DNA of 64,000 nucleotides from Sipunculus nudus (taxonomy: Eukaryota; Annelida; Sipuncula; Golfingiida; Sipunculidae): NCBI GenBank assembly GCA_026874595.1, contig CM049313.1, forward strand, positions 33,042,008 through 33,106,007. Direction: 5' to 3'. The notes beneath the pieces were generated by a model. It had not been told where the DNA came from. It did not search any database and saw only the letters and a program-made list of their open reading frames with translations. A program made the position numbers and the translations under genes. Shown here piece by piece: positions 46,500 to 60,009 of this stretch (the first letter of the stretch is position 1; each line of letters begins with the position of its first letter).

Positions 46500-46982
46500 G
46501 GTATTGTTGTTCAATCAACCGTTAGGAGACCTGTCACCATTGTTTCCTGAATGTTGCCACTAATGGCACTATTATTGCTTGGTTGTTGTCGTCCATTTTC
46601 ATAAATACCGCTCTGGATGAAGCATGTAATTCGATTGGCTAATCGAAAGCATATTGACGCTGTATGACCAATCAGAGTCGACATTTTATATATGCCCCTG
46701 GCCTTGACCGGTCAAAGTTCGAACATGTGCACCTGAAAATTATTCGGCATATAATAAAACCCGGAAAAACTCGGAAATTCTCGGAAATTAATAAAACTCG
46801 GAAAAATGGCCGGAAAAGCATAGAAACACATGTAAAAGAGTAATTCAAATGATTCATATAACAGAGAATAATACAGTGTGCTTAAACAGCTTATTTTTTA
46901 TTGCTTAAAAGGAATAAAACTACTTTTAACCGACCCTTTGCGTGTTGATCACCCTGTAAATTTCCTGTGTCCGCCATCTTGG
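46500..46982 (-). promoter_or_regulatory. Probable ANKLE1 promoter region with CCAAT boxes
   Basis: Upstream of the ANKLE1 start there are CCAAT boxes in both orientations: 46634-46638 (minus strand) and 46668-46672 (plus strand), about 135-170 bp from the ATG. GCCATCTTGG at 46973-46982 matches a YY1-type core often found near transcription starts. No TATA box is clear. Promoter function is an inference. Confidence 0.4.
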
Positions 46983-48373
46983 AGTCATGGTATGTCGGAT
47001 GATATTATATGCCAAATTATTCACTTTACTGGACGTTTCTATTGTTCACAAAACACTCATAAAGTGATATTTCAAAATCTTTCCAGCAATGTCCGTGGTT
47101 TCAAGAAGACTTGACATGCAGTTAGAGTCAAGTTTGGTAAAGAAAAAACAAATAAGATTGACTTGGATATTTCCAAGCCACTTTCACGGTCCCACATAAT
47201 CTATTCAGAAAAAATACTAAAGGTTCGATCACCTGTACTATGTAATTTAATGAAAAAAATATATTTTAACCCTTTAAATGCATATTTTAAGTCTTATGAG
47301 TTACGTTTAATCCTGAAACAACATACAAACGCAACCCACAGAAGGTATAATGCAATAAATAGAATTAAGGAAAATATAACAATCTACCTCGGTAAATCAA
47401 AAATACCGGAGATAATGGCAGTTCTAATGTGTTTCAAGTTATTTTTTCTTGAAATTTTGTCTATTTTAAAAATATAATGGTGTTGAAGAAAGATATCGGT
47501 GCTGAATTACAATGAATGTAATCATTGGCAAAATTATTACTTAAAGCAGGCAGACTTTTTTTTTATAATATTTCAAGTTTAATATATAAAATTTCAACAC
47601 AGTGATCATTATAAAAACTGAAATTCCTGAATAACAATGCGAGTTTGTAGAATTTAGATCTTACATCCATCCTGTCACCTTTTTTTTATCAACACCGTTC
47701 ATTGACATTCGCCACCGTTAAAGGTGAAAAGTAACGGTATTGATGAATAACAATGTTGAAAAAGAAAGACATGATATTTATTCAAAGAAACTATATAAAT
47801 ACTCCTTCAACCTTTCTAGTACCCAGTATGCATATATGTATGTGTTGACAGTACTAGTGTGAGCTATATATTCCAAAATTAAGAAAAGCATAAATACTCC
47901 CATCATTTTGGAGAAATATAGACCTATATAATTAACGGTGTTGAAAGGCAATAAATATAGGGACATTTTTACACAATTATGGAAATTTCCTGTTGCAAAA
48001 TGACAAAATACATTCCAATAATGATGGATTTGTGGAGTCATTCTGTGACGTTTCTTCAACATAGGTGGGGTTTAAACAAGGAGTAATCAATGAACACCGT
48101 GTCATAGCAATCAAATCGTTTTTATAACGGTGATGAAAAAAATCTGAGGACACACATTTTTAAATCGCAATTAAAGTGGCAAAATAAGAGGGATGTAAAG
48201 ACACTTGTGGAAGTTTTTAAGGAACGATTTTATTATACATAAGGAGTGCAAAAATTCTAGGCCTATATCATTTTTTACGGTGACTCGTATAGGACATGCA
48301 CAAAATTATTTTTTATCTCGTTCCCACACGATAGTATCTCGTGGCCACGCGATAATTATCTCGTTCCCACGCA
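46983..48373. other. Intergenic AT-rich DNA upstream of ANKLE1
   Basis: No conserved gene is recognised. A 104-codon frame at 47163-47477 is Lys/Ile-rich and probably accidental. The motif AACGGTGTTGA or close variants recurs in both orientations between 47480 and 48140. Three ~21 bp TATCTCGTTCCCACG-type units lie at 48315-48374. Confidence 0.45.
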
Positions 48374-48376
48374 TAA

Positions 48377-48638
48377 GGTTGCTTTTCCATGCATGTACGC
48401 GTTTTGCAAGCATTTGCCGCGCGGCGAAAATCCAACCAGTTAAAAAGTCATGGGCTATTTCCATGTATGCGATTTCCATGTATCCCTTCCCCGTACTCTT
48501 GTGTTTAAGTCCGTTCAGTTGTGCCAGGAAGGCATGCGATTGCCGCGCGGCAAACGCATACAAAACGCTCACATGGAAAAGGACTGGCCGCGCGGCAAAC
48601 GCATGCGTTTGACGCGCGGCGCACATGGAAAAGCACCC
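48377..48638. mobile_element. PIF/Harbinger-like MITE with GCCGCGCGGCA repeats
   Basis: 262 bp. Left end GGTTGCTTTTCCATG, right end (reverse complement) GGGTGCTTTTCCATG, flanked by TAA on both sides (48374-48376, 48639-48641), as for Harbinger-type TWA targets. The interior carries GCCGCGCGGC palindromes with CAAACGCATGCG, which stand out from the AT-rich surroundings. Confidence 0.75.
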
Positions 48639-48685
48639 TAAAGGTGGCTTTCCATAAGAGCGTATACTACAGCCCGTATCCGTAA

Positions 48686-49865
48686 GGTGCTTTTCCTTAA
48701 GTGCGTATAGTCCGTATCCGTAGTCCGCAAAAATCGCTTTGTAGACTTTTTAACTGGGCCGTTTCCATTCATCCGCATGCGTAGTACGTATGCGTAGTCC
48801 GTATCCGCACGCTGCCGGGAGCGATTTTTGCGCACAACGCATAACAATCATCGTGTCGATTTCAGGTCTATCATAGATTTTTCCCAACAGGCCGTGCTGT
48901 ATGCACAGTCTCTATGTCCAACTGGCTCATATGTCATTTCTGGCATCAGTTCACGGCAACCAAACATATTGGCATTTAGCTGAATTTTGTTTTCCTTTCT
49001 TTATCACAGACAACATGTTTTTGATGATTGAAGCCTAAACATCACTGTCGCGTATAAAATATTAATAATGATCTGTTACAAATTTTATTATTTTAATTTT
49101 ATTGTTTAAATTTTTTGATGCTAATATATACAAATGTGCAATACAGATATGGTGAAATGGCTTGCACAAAAGAAAAAAAAACAGCTATCGAGCACCTATC
49201 AATATACGGACTACGCATGCGGACTACGGATACGGACTACGCACTTATGGAAAACCACCTGTAGTCCGTATGCGTATTCCGTATCCGCAAAGTTCGTTTT
49301 CCATTATAAGTACGTATATGCGTAGTCCGTACTCCGTATTAATAGGTGCTCGATAGCTGAAGTTTTTCTTTATTGCAAGCTATTTCACCATACATGTTTT
49401 GTACATTTGTATATATTAGCATCTAAAGTTAAAACAATAAAATTGAAATAATAAAATGTTTAAAAGATCATAATTAGTAATATTTTATAAGTGACAGTGA
49501 TGTTTACGCTTCAATCATCTAAAAAACATGTTGTCTCTGATAAAGAAAGGAAAACAAAATTCAGCCAAGTGCCAATATGTTTGGTTTCCGGAAAACTGAT
49601 GTCAAAAATGACATTTATACCAGTTGGACATAGAGACTGTGCATACAGCACGGCCTGAATAGGAAAACTCTATGCTAAACCTGAAATCGACACGATGATT
49701 GGTATGCGTAGTGCGCAAAAATCGCTCCCGGCAGCGTGCGGATACGGACTACGCATACGTACTACGCATGCGGATGAATGGAAACGGCCCAGTTAAAAAG
49801 TCTACAAAGCGATTTTTTCGGACTACACATGCGGACTAGCATACAGACTACTCATACTCAGGTGC
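48686..49865. mobile_element. Large foldback of two inverted Harbinger-like MITEs
   Basis: Starts TAA then GGTGCTTTTCCTTAAGTGCG. The left arm (about 48730-49200) is matched inversely by about 49340-49830 (AAAATCGCTTTGTAGACTTT, TTAACTGGGCCGTTTCCATT, GCCGTGCTGTATGCACAGTC). TAGTCCGTATCCG and TAGTCCGCATGCG motifs are clustered at the arms' outer ends and at the centre (49205-49350). A further end, GGTGGCTTTCCATAAG, lies just outside at 48643. Confidence 0.8.
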
Positions 49866-49975
49866 CTATTTGTCTCATTCATGGTTCCTCAGTAAATTTT
49901 CATAAAGAGAATTACTCTTATAAAAAAAAAACAGTGATAAGGTTTATTTATTCTTAATTTCAGTGGCGATTAACT

Positions 49976-50015
<40 letters not shown>

Positions 50016-50016
50016 A

Positions 50017-50070
<54 letters not shown>
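49976..50070. repeat. CT and AT microsatellite
   Basis: A CT run passes into a long TA run. Confidence 0.95.
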
Positions 50071-50074
<4 letters not shown>

Positions 50075-50632
50075 AATGCGTGTAGCCTTGTTAGTCTCTC
50101 AGTGTAGAAAATAAGATGAAGACGCCTTAAGTAGTGTAGACTAACTTTTTTTTCATCAGGTGTCAAATGACTTCCTTTCCTGGACATCGTTTAGCAAGAC
50201 TCTGTACAGATTAATATCGGATACCGGTGTACGAAAATGTGACAGTGTTGCAGGACTCGTTTCAATAATTAATCAAGGAGAAGGTGCGTACATTTGCTTA
50301 ATAAAACTAAAAATATATATATAATCCGTCACCTGGGTCAGAAAATAATCGGGTAGGAATTGGACATGTCCTGGGTCCAGCCGAGAATCCAGTAAGGTTA
50401 ACGTTAGGTTAGCATCAATGCTCCAGCAGGTGAACAAACCGAGTAATCCGCCTGCTGGTATGCACAAGACTGAGTTTTGCTGAACCTGTCAGCGATAAGC
50501 CAAGACTTCCCTTGGAATAGACGCAAATAAATGGATGAAAAGACAACAGTGACATCCTCGAGTAGCTCGAGACGGGCACTCCAGCCAGGAAACTAGCACG
50601 TAGGCAGAATGGAGAGGACACAGTCGATGACT

Positions 50633-51096
50633 AGACCAGTTGTGGCTCTATTGTAAACACAGAGCCACAGGACCCTGCCTTCATTTATCTAGCGGACGGG
50701 AACGAAAGCATCTTCTGACGATTGACCCAGTTTAAGTACATGTATCTTATCTTGAGTGTGGTAAACCGGGGCGTTTGTTTTAGCCAGTGGTGTGCAGTGC
50801 ACGTTTAACATCCTCACTGCTGTGAGTGTCCTTGTAACTGGACCACTGGCTTCACGGGTTGTTGCCATGATTACGCACTGGATTGTATCAGCCAGCCAGG
50901 TGCATGTATCACATTTCAGCTTGGTGGGTCAGGATGTTAGCAGTGCTCTTGTAGCACGTGCACTGCACACCGCTCGCTGAAACAATCACCCGGTCCGTCT
51001 CACCATTGTCTAAAAGTGCATGCGTTCCCGTCCGATAGATAAATGAAGGCAGCGACCTGTGTCTCTGTGTTTACAACAGAGCCACAACTGGTTCTA
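50633..51096. mobile_element. Foldback next to the Ty3 relic
   Basis: The outer arms AGACCAGTTGTGGCTCTATT and (reverse complement) AGAACCAGTTGTGGCTCTGT pair, as do the GTAAACACAGAG and CCTTCATTTATCT stretches. Farther in, GTGTGCAGTGCACGT and CAGGATGTTAGCAGTG pair again, so nearly the whole 464 bp is one imperfect palindrome. No target duplication is clear. Confidence 0.75.
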
Positions 51097-51099
51097 AAG

Positions 51100-54065
51100 A
51101 GGGCAAGTGTCTTATTGGCACCGGGTCAGATTTCACCATGATCAGCCAAGCAACATATCGAAAGACGACAGCACGGGAGAGGCAAGAACAGGAAACTGCT
51201 ACCCAAAGCATGTTTACAGTGGATTGCACCCCTTTTATTGTTGACAGGGAAGCAGAATTTGAGCTACAGGTCGGGGAGACATGCAAGTGGTTTAAATTAG
51301 CGAAGATGGCATACTTGGATTTCCTAAGACGTTAACGTTGCCAGGTTAAAATTTATCGAATTTTAGGGATACTCGGTATTGAAGGGGAAGAATTGCTGTG
51401 TAAGACGGAGTGAACAAGCAACTGCTGCTGAGTGAGACTGGCAGGATCTGTGCACATTCCCCATGTCAGGAAATGCAGGTACCAGTCCTCATTGACACGC
51501 TATAGCATAGCCAGGCCCTTAGAGCAGGATCGGTTGGGCCAGCAATGAAGCGTGTTGATGATACGGGAGTATTTGTTTGAGCTACTCTAGTTGATGTCAC
51601 AGACACGGAAGCGCCTGTGTGCCTGTTAAATTGCAGACATTCAAGTGCGTGTGAACGTGGGAACCATTGTTGGTAAGGTGACTCCTACCAAGGAAGTGGG
51701 TGACACAGGAAGCCTTGCTTGACCGGACGAAATGCATGCTAGAAGGACCAGAAACGAAAGTGCGGGATCTCCATCTGATCACCTTCGGTAGAAGTCTGAA
51801 GTAGTATCCAGGGGACATGATAAGGACTAGAGGTGTGAAATTGAATTTGATTTGTGAATATGCGGATGTGTTTGCCCCGCCTGATGGTGGTTTAGGCAGA
51901 CACAGCTGATACAACACACCATAGATACTGGGGGCCACCTTAGGTTATCCAGAGAAACAAAGGGAAGCCGTGGATGTGAGAGGTCGAGAAACTGTTCGAA
52001 AAAGGCTTAGATGAACTGAGTGACAGTCCCTGGGCTGCACCCGTGTTTCTCGCTAAACAGAAAGATGGGTCTGTAATGACTACGGAGGTTTGAAAAGTAT
52101 TGCCAGGAAGGGCGCTTTTCCCCCTACCTTGAATAGTTGATACAGTGAATACCTTGATAGTGGCTCTATCAGGGTTGAGCTGGTTCAGTACCTTTGACCT
52201 AGCGAGCGGATACTGGCAGGTCATAGTTGGCCCTGAAGTTCATCCAAAGACAGTCTTTACAACATGAAAAGGACTGTTTCAGTAGAAAGTGATGCCATTC
52301 GGGCTCAGCAATGCTCCAACCACGTTTTCTTGTTTGATGGAACTCGTGTTGAGAGGCCTTTGGTGGGAAAGATGTTTGGTCTACCTCGATGACATAACTG
52401 TGTTCTGTTCAAACTTCCATGAATCAGTTTGTTTGTTACCGTTTAAGACAGAAGAACTTAAACTAAAACCAAAGAAATGTAGTTTATCAGGGAGACTGTT
52501 ACCATCTTGGGACATGTTGTACCTCGAGAAGGGTACACTGTGACCTGAATAAAGTGTCTGCTATAAGAGATTGGAATGTATCGCGGTGCAAGACTGAGTG
52601 CGCAGTTTGTGGGTTTCATCTCCTATAACCGGCAGTGTATCACATTGGGTAACAGTCGCCCAACTGTTGACTAACTCGAGACGGAAAATGTTATATTTAA
52701 ATGGGATAAATCTTGCGATGAAGCTTTTCTAACCTTGAAGGAGAAGCTGGTTAACGCACCAGCACTGTCATACCAACGAGAGGAAGGACTGCTTTTGGTA
52801 TATCCTGAGTAGTGTGGTTTGGAAAGACCTGTTGCTTATTGCAGTCAGGCACTAACTAAAGCTCAACGGCATTACTGCACTGACACAACGTGAGTGCTTG
52901 CTATTGTTAAGTTCATGAAACATTCCATACATACCTCTGGGGAAGGCATTTCCTGATGCAAACATTGCGATGGCTGTTAAGCTTTAAGGACCCAGATGGA
53001 ATGATCACAAGACATATACTTGATCGATACCTATGACTCCGAACTGCAACGCCGGCTTGGTTGTCAGTATGGTTATGCTGATGTTCTGCTGAGAGTGGTG
53101 TACACATTGCAAAGGGAGATCAGAATGTCACTAAGACTGAAACTTCAGGCGAATGTGTGCAGGTAGACAAAACAGATATATTATATATGGAAAATAAAGA
53201 AAATGAGTCTGGTTAAAAGAGAAAGAACCAAATGTTGCAACTCCCTTCAGCCCTCTCATGCATCGGACTTGTTAGGGTCGTGGATGCCAGGGCCGTTTAA
53301 AAAATGGCAGGCAAAGTATTCCACCATAGCTGAAGTTCTTTAATAGAACGCCTTTTCTTCTCATAGACCGGTATGGCAAGAGATTTCCGAGGTCGAGAAT
53401 GACGTAAAAGCTTTGTGGAGACACTGGTCTGTTTTGGAGGTCAGAGATGAACTCTTATACCGCGAGTGACACCCGGAATCCCACCAAGGGATAACGTACC
53501 AGCTTGTGACACCTAAGTGTATGAGGTGGAAGATACTGAAGCATCTGCATGACCACCGCATGGCTGAACACTTGGGCTCAACATGTGAGACGGCACTTCT
53601 TTTGGCGCAGCTACCACAACGACATAGAAGGATGGAGCTCGAGGTGCAAGATATGTTGAAATAGAAAACAAAATCCCTTTTCAAACAAGGCCCCCTTTTC
53701 AAACACGAACTTGATCGTGATGGGGCCTGATACTACTCAGGAAAAAAAGAAGATCGATATGTTTTTGTCATCGGAGATTATTTTCTGAAATGGACCAAAG
53801 CATACGCTATACCTGTCCACAATGCAGAAACCATTTCAGAAGTGTAGGCAAAAGAACAGATTTGTAAATTCTGATAGCCATATCCGTATGGGTCAGGGCA
53901 GTGATTTGAGTCTTCAAAAACAAGTACATCCCCATACCATCTACAATCTGATGAATGATAGAGCTTTTTTACATGACAGCAGCCCAGATGCAGGCAGCCT
54001 TTACAAGAGATTTGGATGCTTGTGTATAGGTGTACAATACACGAAAGCACGTGATGCACTCCTAA
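51100..54065 (+). mobile_element. Degraded Ty3/Gypsy retrotransposon pol
   Basis: In order: a protease-like GTGSDFTMIS (51120), RT pieces SPWAAPVFLAKQKDG (52030), WFSTFDLASGYWQV (52180) and YLDDITVFC (52380), RNase H pieces near 52710-52900, integrase zinc-binding-like HLHDHRMAEHLGSTC (53540) and the core start VFVIGDYFLKWTKAYAIP (53765). Many stops and frameshifts separate the pieces, and the conserved block between the first two RT pieces is missing. No LTRs were found, so it is a dead internal fragment. Confidence 0.88.
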
Positions 54066-54069
54066 CAGT

Positions 54070-54594
54070 ATGATGCTTGACCGTGAATTTTAATTTTTGC
54101 TAATATTTTAAAAAATTTAAAAGATTTTGATCTAATTTTGGGTATACAATTTAATTTTGATTAATTAAAGTTATATTACTGGAAAATAGTCCTTAGCTTT
54201 AACATGTTTTGTGTTAAGCGATCAAATATCTTTTCTGATTTTTTAGAAAATGCATTATGTTTGAGCCCATTACTTTTTTAAATTATATAATATAGACCTA
54301 ATTTCTGGCATGTACATAGGAACTATATAGTGGAATATTTATGGCAAATATGAGGAAAAACAGATGAGTGGTTTTGATATTAGGCGGTCCTGAAGTGTGA
54401 AAATAGGTTTTAAATAAAAAATTGAGGTTTTTCCTTAATTTCTCAAAGGAACAAAGTGGCAAATACCCAGTTTTTGGTTTGGTAGGAGATCTTGAGGACA
54501 TCTAACATTATGCCGAATTTTGGATTCCTAGGTCTTACGGTTTCAAAACGTGCCACATCTACAGACGGATAGACGGACGGATGGACGACGGACA
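54070..54594. repeat. AT-rich interspersed repeat, copy 1
   Basis: It shares TAATTTTGGGTATACAATT-like sequence, CTAATTTCTGGCATGTACAT and TAGGAACTATATAG with 63330-63640. Confidence 0.75.
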
Positions 54595-54990
54595 ACGGAC
54601 CACGACTATAGCTCAGATGACTTATAGTCAGCTGAGCTAAAAAATACAGGTGGCGCCACCACTTTTCAGGAACTGACAAAACTAGTCATTGTCAATATTT
54701 AAGGAAAGATTCATGACAATCCATGCAATAATTATAAAGATATTGGGGGTTTTGTTTTATATTTTTTATTATTATGGGGGTACTTTCAAGCCCCATAGCT
54801 CGGAGGATATAGGTCACTGACCTAATTTCAGGTTTCCAAGGAGATTTTTTATTGAGCCATGGATGTCCACTTAGAAGTTTCTAGGACCAGCAGTTACGAT
54901 TTGTGCCCTGCTAACAGACGGCTGGACGAACGATGGACAAAGCGCCATTCCTATACCTCAGTTGACTTACAGTCAGCTGAGTTAAAAAAT
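54595..54990 (-). repeat. AGCTCAGCTGAC-family repeat, copy 2
   Basis: Inverted copy of the 13966-14345 repeat, bounded by TCAGCTGAGCTAAAAAATAC and CAGTCAGCTGAGTTAAAAAA. It follows directly on the AT-rich repeat. Confidence 0.8.
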
Positions 54991-57900
54991 CACATAAATA
55001 ATGGTACACATTACACCACTTTATTCATGAGTTGCATTTACAGTTAGTACAGGCACCAGGCCTTATCCACTTGTCCGATCTGTGTAAAAACTCAGCTGAG
55101 TCACACTGACACCTCACAAACTCAATACTACAACAAACATGTAAATGCCTCATGCACATCACAATTGTCTCTGCTGATTGGTTCTTGTTGCACTGCAATA
55201 CCTCAGCTATGCTACATATACTCCAGTAGGCTTGAATAAGCTTAAAATTGTACTCAGTGAAAGAAGAACTATATAAGGGGGAAGGGGTCACCCAAAACAA
55301 TCCTAATGTGGTCACCTTCCTATTTGGAGAAAGAACCAGGCACAAAGCTTAATTAATGTTTGTGTTTTGAAAGTTCCACCAGGTACATTTCATTTTGACT
55401 CTAATATGCCCGTCTATGGCGTATTGCCAATATAAGCTTTACCTCATTCTAGATATATTCCATTACCATACAACTAGTGGCAATAGATTAACTGCTAAAC
55501 ACCATTAATGTTTACTTTCATATATGTATATATATATAACATTAATAAATGGAGAAGCCATGTCAGTCTATAATCAAACTGTAGGTAAAGACTGAGAGAC
55601 ACCTTTAAGTTAGTCTGACAGGCATCACTCCTACTCTTTATATATACAATGAAACCTTGTTGTGTCGAACTCATTTAAGTCGAATAACCCACTCATGTCG
55701 AAGTTACACTCGATATTCCGGACAATTCTATTTAAATGATTACCAAATAAAACCGCTTGTGTCAAACCTCGGATGTGTCGAAGTTTTTTGAGGGTCCCTT
55801 CAACTTAACAAGGTTTCACTGTATATATATATACACACACACACACAGAGCTCTGACAGACCATATGATGGCTTGACTTTGGGTAGAAGGCACATTCCTA
55901 AAAAGACTCATGTATTTCTGTAGAACCAGTCATCTTCAATCCGGAGTGTCCAACCTTGTTACCTTTTCTACAACCTCCAAATTGGTAAACCTGAACACTA
56001 GAAAAGCCATCAGTATTCCATGTACCACGTATTAAATATCATCATAGTTCGAAGTACTACACTTCAAGGTGATAGCATCCCTTTGGTTTTACTTTATGTA
56101 ATGAATGTTTCAAGAAAACCCATCTGATAGAACTGAACTGTGTCACTTGTCACTATAATTTGCTCCTTACTGAACGATCAACACATTTGGGTACTGAGAG
56201 AAAACCATGTTACGTATGTGCACACATAAGCACTTTTTTGAGCAAATCTTCAGATTAAAACACAGGACACAAGTAAAACACTAATACTTTCCGAGTTACT
56301 GATATAAACCATGAGATGGGATTAAAATTACTGATATTTTTGCATAACTGCACATTTGAAATTCACTTTAGGGTCCCTTGTTGCAGAGTCTGCATCAGTA
56401 TATACTCCACTGATTGGTTCCCCTTGCTCATCGTGATAAGTGCCTGGTTGGTTTGCATGTATATATACAGTGATTATGTGGCACAGACACAAGCACAAAC
56501 AATATTACAGAGACATTTTTTATCCAAACGCAATGGAGTCATTTAAAATTTTATCAGTATTCTGACCACCTGCCATGCACAAGATTAGGTCACGCTTGCA
56601 CTGGTGGGACAATGGGGATGTTTCAGGGTGATGTCACTTTCCAGCTCTGAACAGGATATGACTGACAATTTGTTGTCAATTGATGTTGTGTGTGTGTGTG
56701 GGGGGGGGGGGGGGTGGAGGGAGGGAAGGAGTTGGGGGGGAGGGGCTCCCGAAGGCTCAGTGAAGTTAAACTTTTATTTATACAGCATGTCTCAGTGGGG
56801 GCTTTAAACTGCTCATCTAAATACATGTCTCATAGGGAAGAGGGACACTGGTATCTCATTGGGGGATGTCAATACCAGGCTGACAATTATCACAGGGGTG
56901 CCACTTTTTAACTGGTATTCTGTTGGGGATGTCACTGCCCAGCTGATCATGTCCCAAGGGGTTTGCACTGTTCATCAAATGCCATCTGAGAGACCCTGCA
57001 CTCTATTGTTTCACATTATGGATGGGGAGGATTCGCTGCCCAGCTGATTGTACTATTATGGACAATTTTGTCACAGCATAAAGATGACTGGTAAAATTCA
57101 TGGGTTATCTGCAAACATATTGGGATTTGGGACATTTTGACAGTGCATTAGTAGATTGGAAGGATAACTCCTTTACAATCATCTTCTAGCTCAGGTTTTG
57201 TCCAAACACCACGCTCTAAACATCCAATCATTCAATTTAATGACGTGATACAGAGGATACCACATTGAAACAAGATATGATCGATTACAGTTTAATTCAC
57301 ATAAATGCTGAGAACATGAGATCGTTTTAAGATGCGTTCTGGTCATGCAGAATATAACCTGTAATACATGCAACACTAGCTTATGAGATGTGTTATGGCC
57401 ATATATTATTAACAGTCTAGCTTCTGTTCTGATTATTATTCACAAATTAATGCAATAATACCTGGCTAACCACTCCATTTAATCTGCTATTATCATAATA
57501 CTGTTTATGAAACAAGATTCTCTTCACCTGTTAACTGAGGATTTTCAACCTCACAGAAGCAGTCAGCTTATTTATGATCTGTTAAGTACTAAAGCATATT
57601 TCTTCTTTTTAACTGCACACGCAGCCTGAACATGACACCTCAAAGAGTAATTAAAATTTAATACAAACAAGTACATTTTATGACATTAAATTTCTGTGAA
57701 TGTCCAAGGTTTCACATTAAACAAATATTCAGTTATTTCAGATTACTGTAGGTAATATTTATGTTTATGTGGACTTTCACAGGGAACTTTTTTTTTAATG
57801 AATGTTTTCTGACAAAACATATTCAGAAATAATATGATTGTGAAAACTGCCCATTTCACAGCAGATGTAAGTCCTACAAGTACTGTCACCTTTAACCTGT

Positions 57901-60009
57901 AACAAACAAATATCCTGGTTCACAAGTAAAGCCTGCACATACACTGGGTCCAAGTATAACCAAATGTCTTAACTTTCAGTGAAAGAGCTCAGCTGTTAAG
58001 GAAGTCTGATGGGTTTAAACCACCTTTCCCACCCCCTGCTAGGTGCTAAGTGTGCATGTCAGTCTTTACTCTCTATCAATTCTGTAAAAAAATAATCTTC
58101 AGAAAAACAGCATGGCATTTTTCCACTATATATATATCAAGTCCTTCTGTCATTCTTAACTATATTAATGAATTCTCACTTTTGTCTTTTAGTATGGGAG
58201 TCTTCTCTGGACTGTTTGTGCAGGAAGCCATTTGAGGGAATCTCTTCTGATATTTTTACATATAGAAACAGCACATGTCATTGTTGAAGGTTTATTAATG
58301 AAGTGTTTAAATGGATAAAGATAAGGTGTTAAAGTACAGATATGATTATCTAAATCAAAAATGAAGATCAATGGTGCTGTGTCAACACATATTACTGTTC
58401 TATTGGAGATATAACACTTATCATATGGAGATACTCTTAACCCATGTGGTAAAAACTACAAAGCTGTAGCCACATCTGAAGTGTTATCCAAAACCTGTGT
58501 AAACATTTTTTTTGCTTGACAAATATCATAATCTTTCACAAAGTAATAATTTCACTTTACCATTGCTTTTCTGCCCTTCCAAAAATATAATATTTACCAA
58601 AACGGCACAAAATTAATACTATGATCTAAAAGCTGACATCTTGTCAACAGTAAAGTCAAAAATAGAAAAAATACTGCTCATTAGTTAATAAACTTGTCAA
58701 TTTCTTAACCTATAACAACATTATAAAATCTTATACATATGCAGTTGAATTCCTTGCTTATTTCAAGGTCATTTTTCTTCTTATAATAACTTTATGAAAG
58801 CTTATACATATGTAGTTAGTGTTTCCAAATTATCTCAAAGCCAGTTTCTTCTATTTATGTTTTATTTTAAATGGCAAGATTGATACATTCTGTACCAAAG
58901 CACAACTTGGGTAATTATTTTCGCCTAACTCAACAAGAACATATACTTTTTTCAGATTCCATAATCTAATATGAGACATCTACACAGACACACGAACACA
59001 CAGCTATAAATCCAGCTGGGAAATCATTACATTCACATACTTTGGTCCTAAGACATTCATATATATTAATATATATTATATACTTAATCTCCTATTTGCT
59101 CTGGTCCCTTGCGTTCACTAAGACAGAAGGAACCATTGAAAACATTTATATGGTTATCACTGTGTAGCCTAGGAAAGTACACATCTTATACAGCAAAGAC
59201 AGTTGCATAACACCAAACCTTAATTAGTTTTTTAAGTATAATTATATTTCTGTGAAAATATATAGGTTACATTTCCTTTTTAACTGCTGTAATAGCAATA
59301 GTGTAAACACTGACTGTACTAAACTACTGAAGACTCTGCTTGTCACATCTGGTGTAAATATAATATTATGCTGTATGGATAGTACTCTCTTGCCCTAAAG
59401 TTCGACAGCAAGCCAATGTTATGTTGACCAGACATGCAGATTGTGGAATGTAGGGGAAGTACCAATTTATCTACATGCAATTAATGTTTCAGTGTCCTGA
59501 CATGACAACAGGTAATATATGTCTCTCTGGTCTAATATAATAGGTTTGAACAATATATCACTCTATTATTTTGAATAAGACTCTGACAAAAAACCTAGTA
59601 TCATCAATGAAGAGAGGCTGCACCAAAGCAGTACTTTTTTTATTTAAAGGGGAAGGTCCACTGTCTGTCAGGGATTGTTAATTACAAGAATTTATTTTTC
59701 CCTTGTTTTTTACCACATTCTGCATTCCACATGTCTGGTAAATAAAGTTTAAGCATGCAGTAAGAGGTTCTCTTGTTTTAATCTAGACACAGGTTATCCC
59801 GTATCTTAACAACATTGAACTCTCGTTATTTGAGTTCTGACTGCAAAAGCCAGCACCTAAGCCTTGTTAACACTGGGCATGCAAAGTTAGCAACTACCCT
59901 TGTACAACCACACCAGGAGCTGTTGGCCACCCTGCTTGTTGCCATGGTGTCTGCTTGTTGCCACAGTGAGGCCTGTGAAGATGATTAAGATGATGCTGAA
60001 TTGTGATGC
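54991..60009. other. Intergenic, downstream of USP3-like gene
   Basis: It holds a MITE (55647-55821), a degenerate ~90 bp repeat block with GGGGATGTCA and CCAGCTGA motifs (56600-57060) including a G-run at 56700-56714, and the probable USP3 3' UTR near 59690-60009. No other gene is recognised. Confidence 0.5.
55647..55821. mobile_element. Tc1/pogo-like MITE
   Basis: 175 bp. Left end CAATGAAACCTTGTTGTGTC, right end (reverse complement) CAGTGAAACCTTGTTAAGTT, TA on both sides. Internal TGTCGAA repeats. Confidence 0.85.

Noticed and set aside
47163-47477. 104-codon plus-strand frame
   Set aside because: Lys/Ile/Asn-rich composition as expected from AT-rich DNA, no domain, and no start or splice context.
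54070-54594. 3' LTR of the Ty3 relic
   Set aside because: A related copy at 63330-63640 has no Ty3 sequence nearby, and no matching copy lies at the 5' side of the pol remnant.
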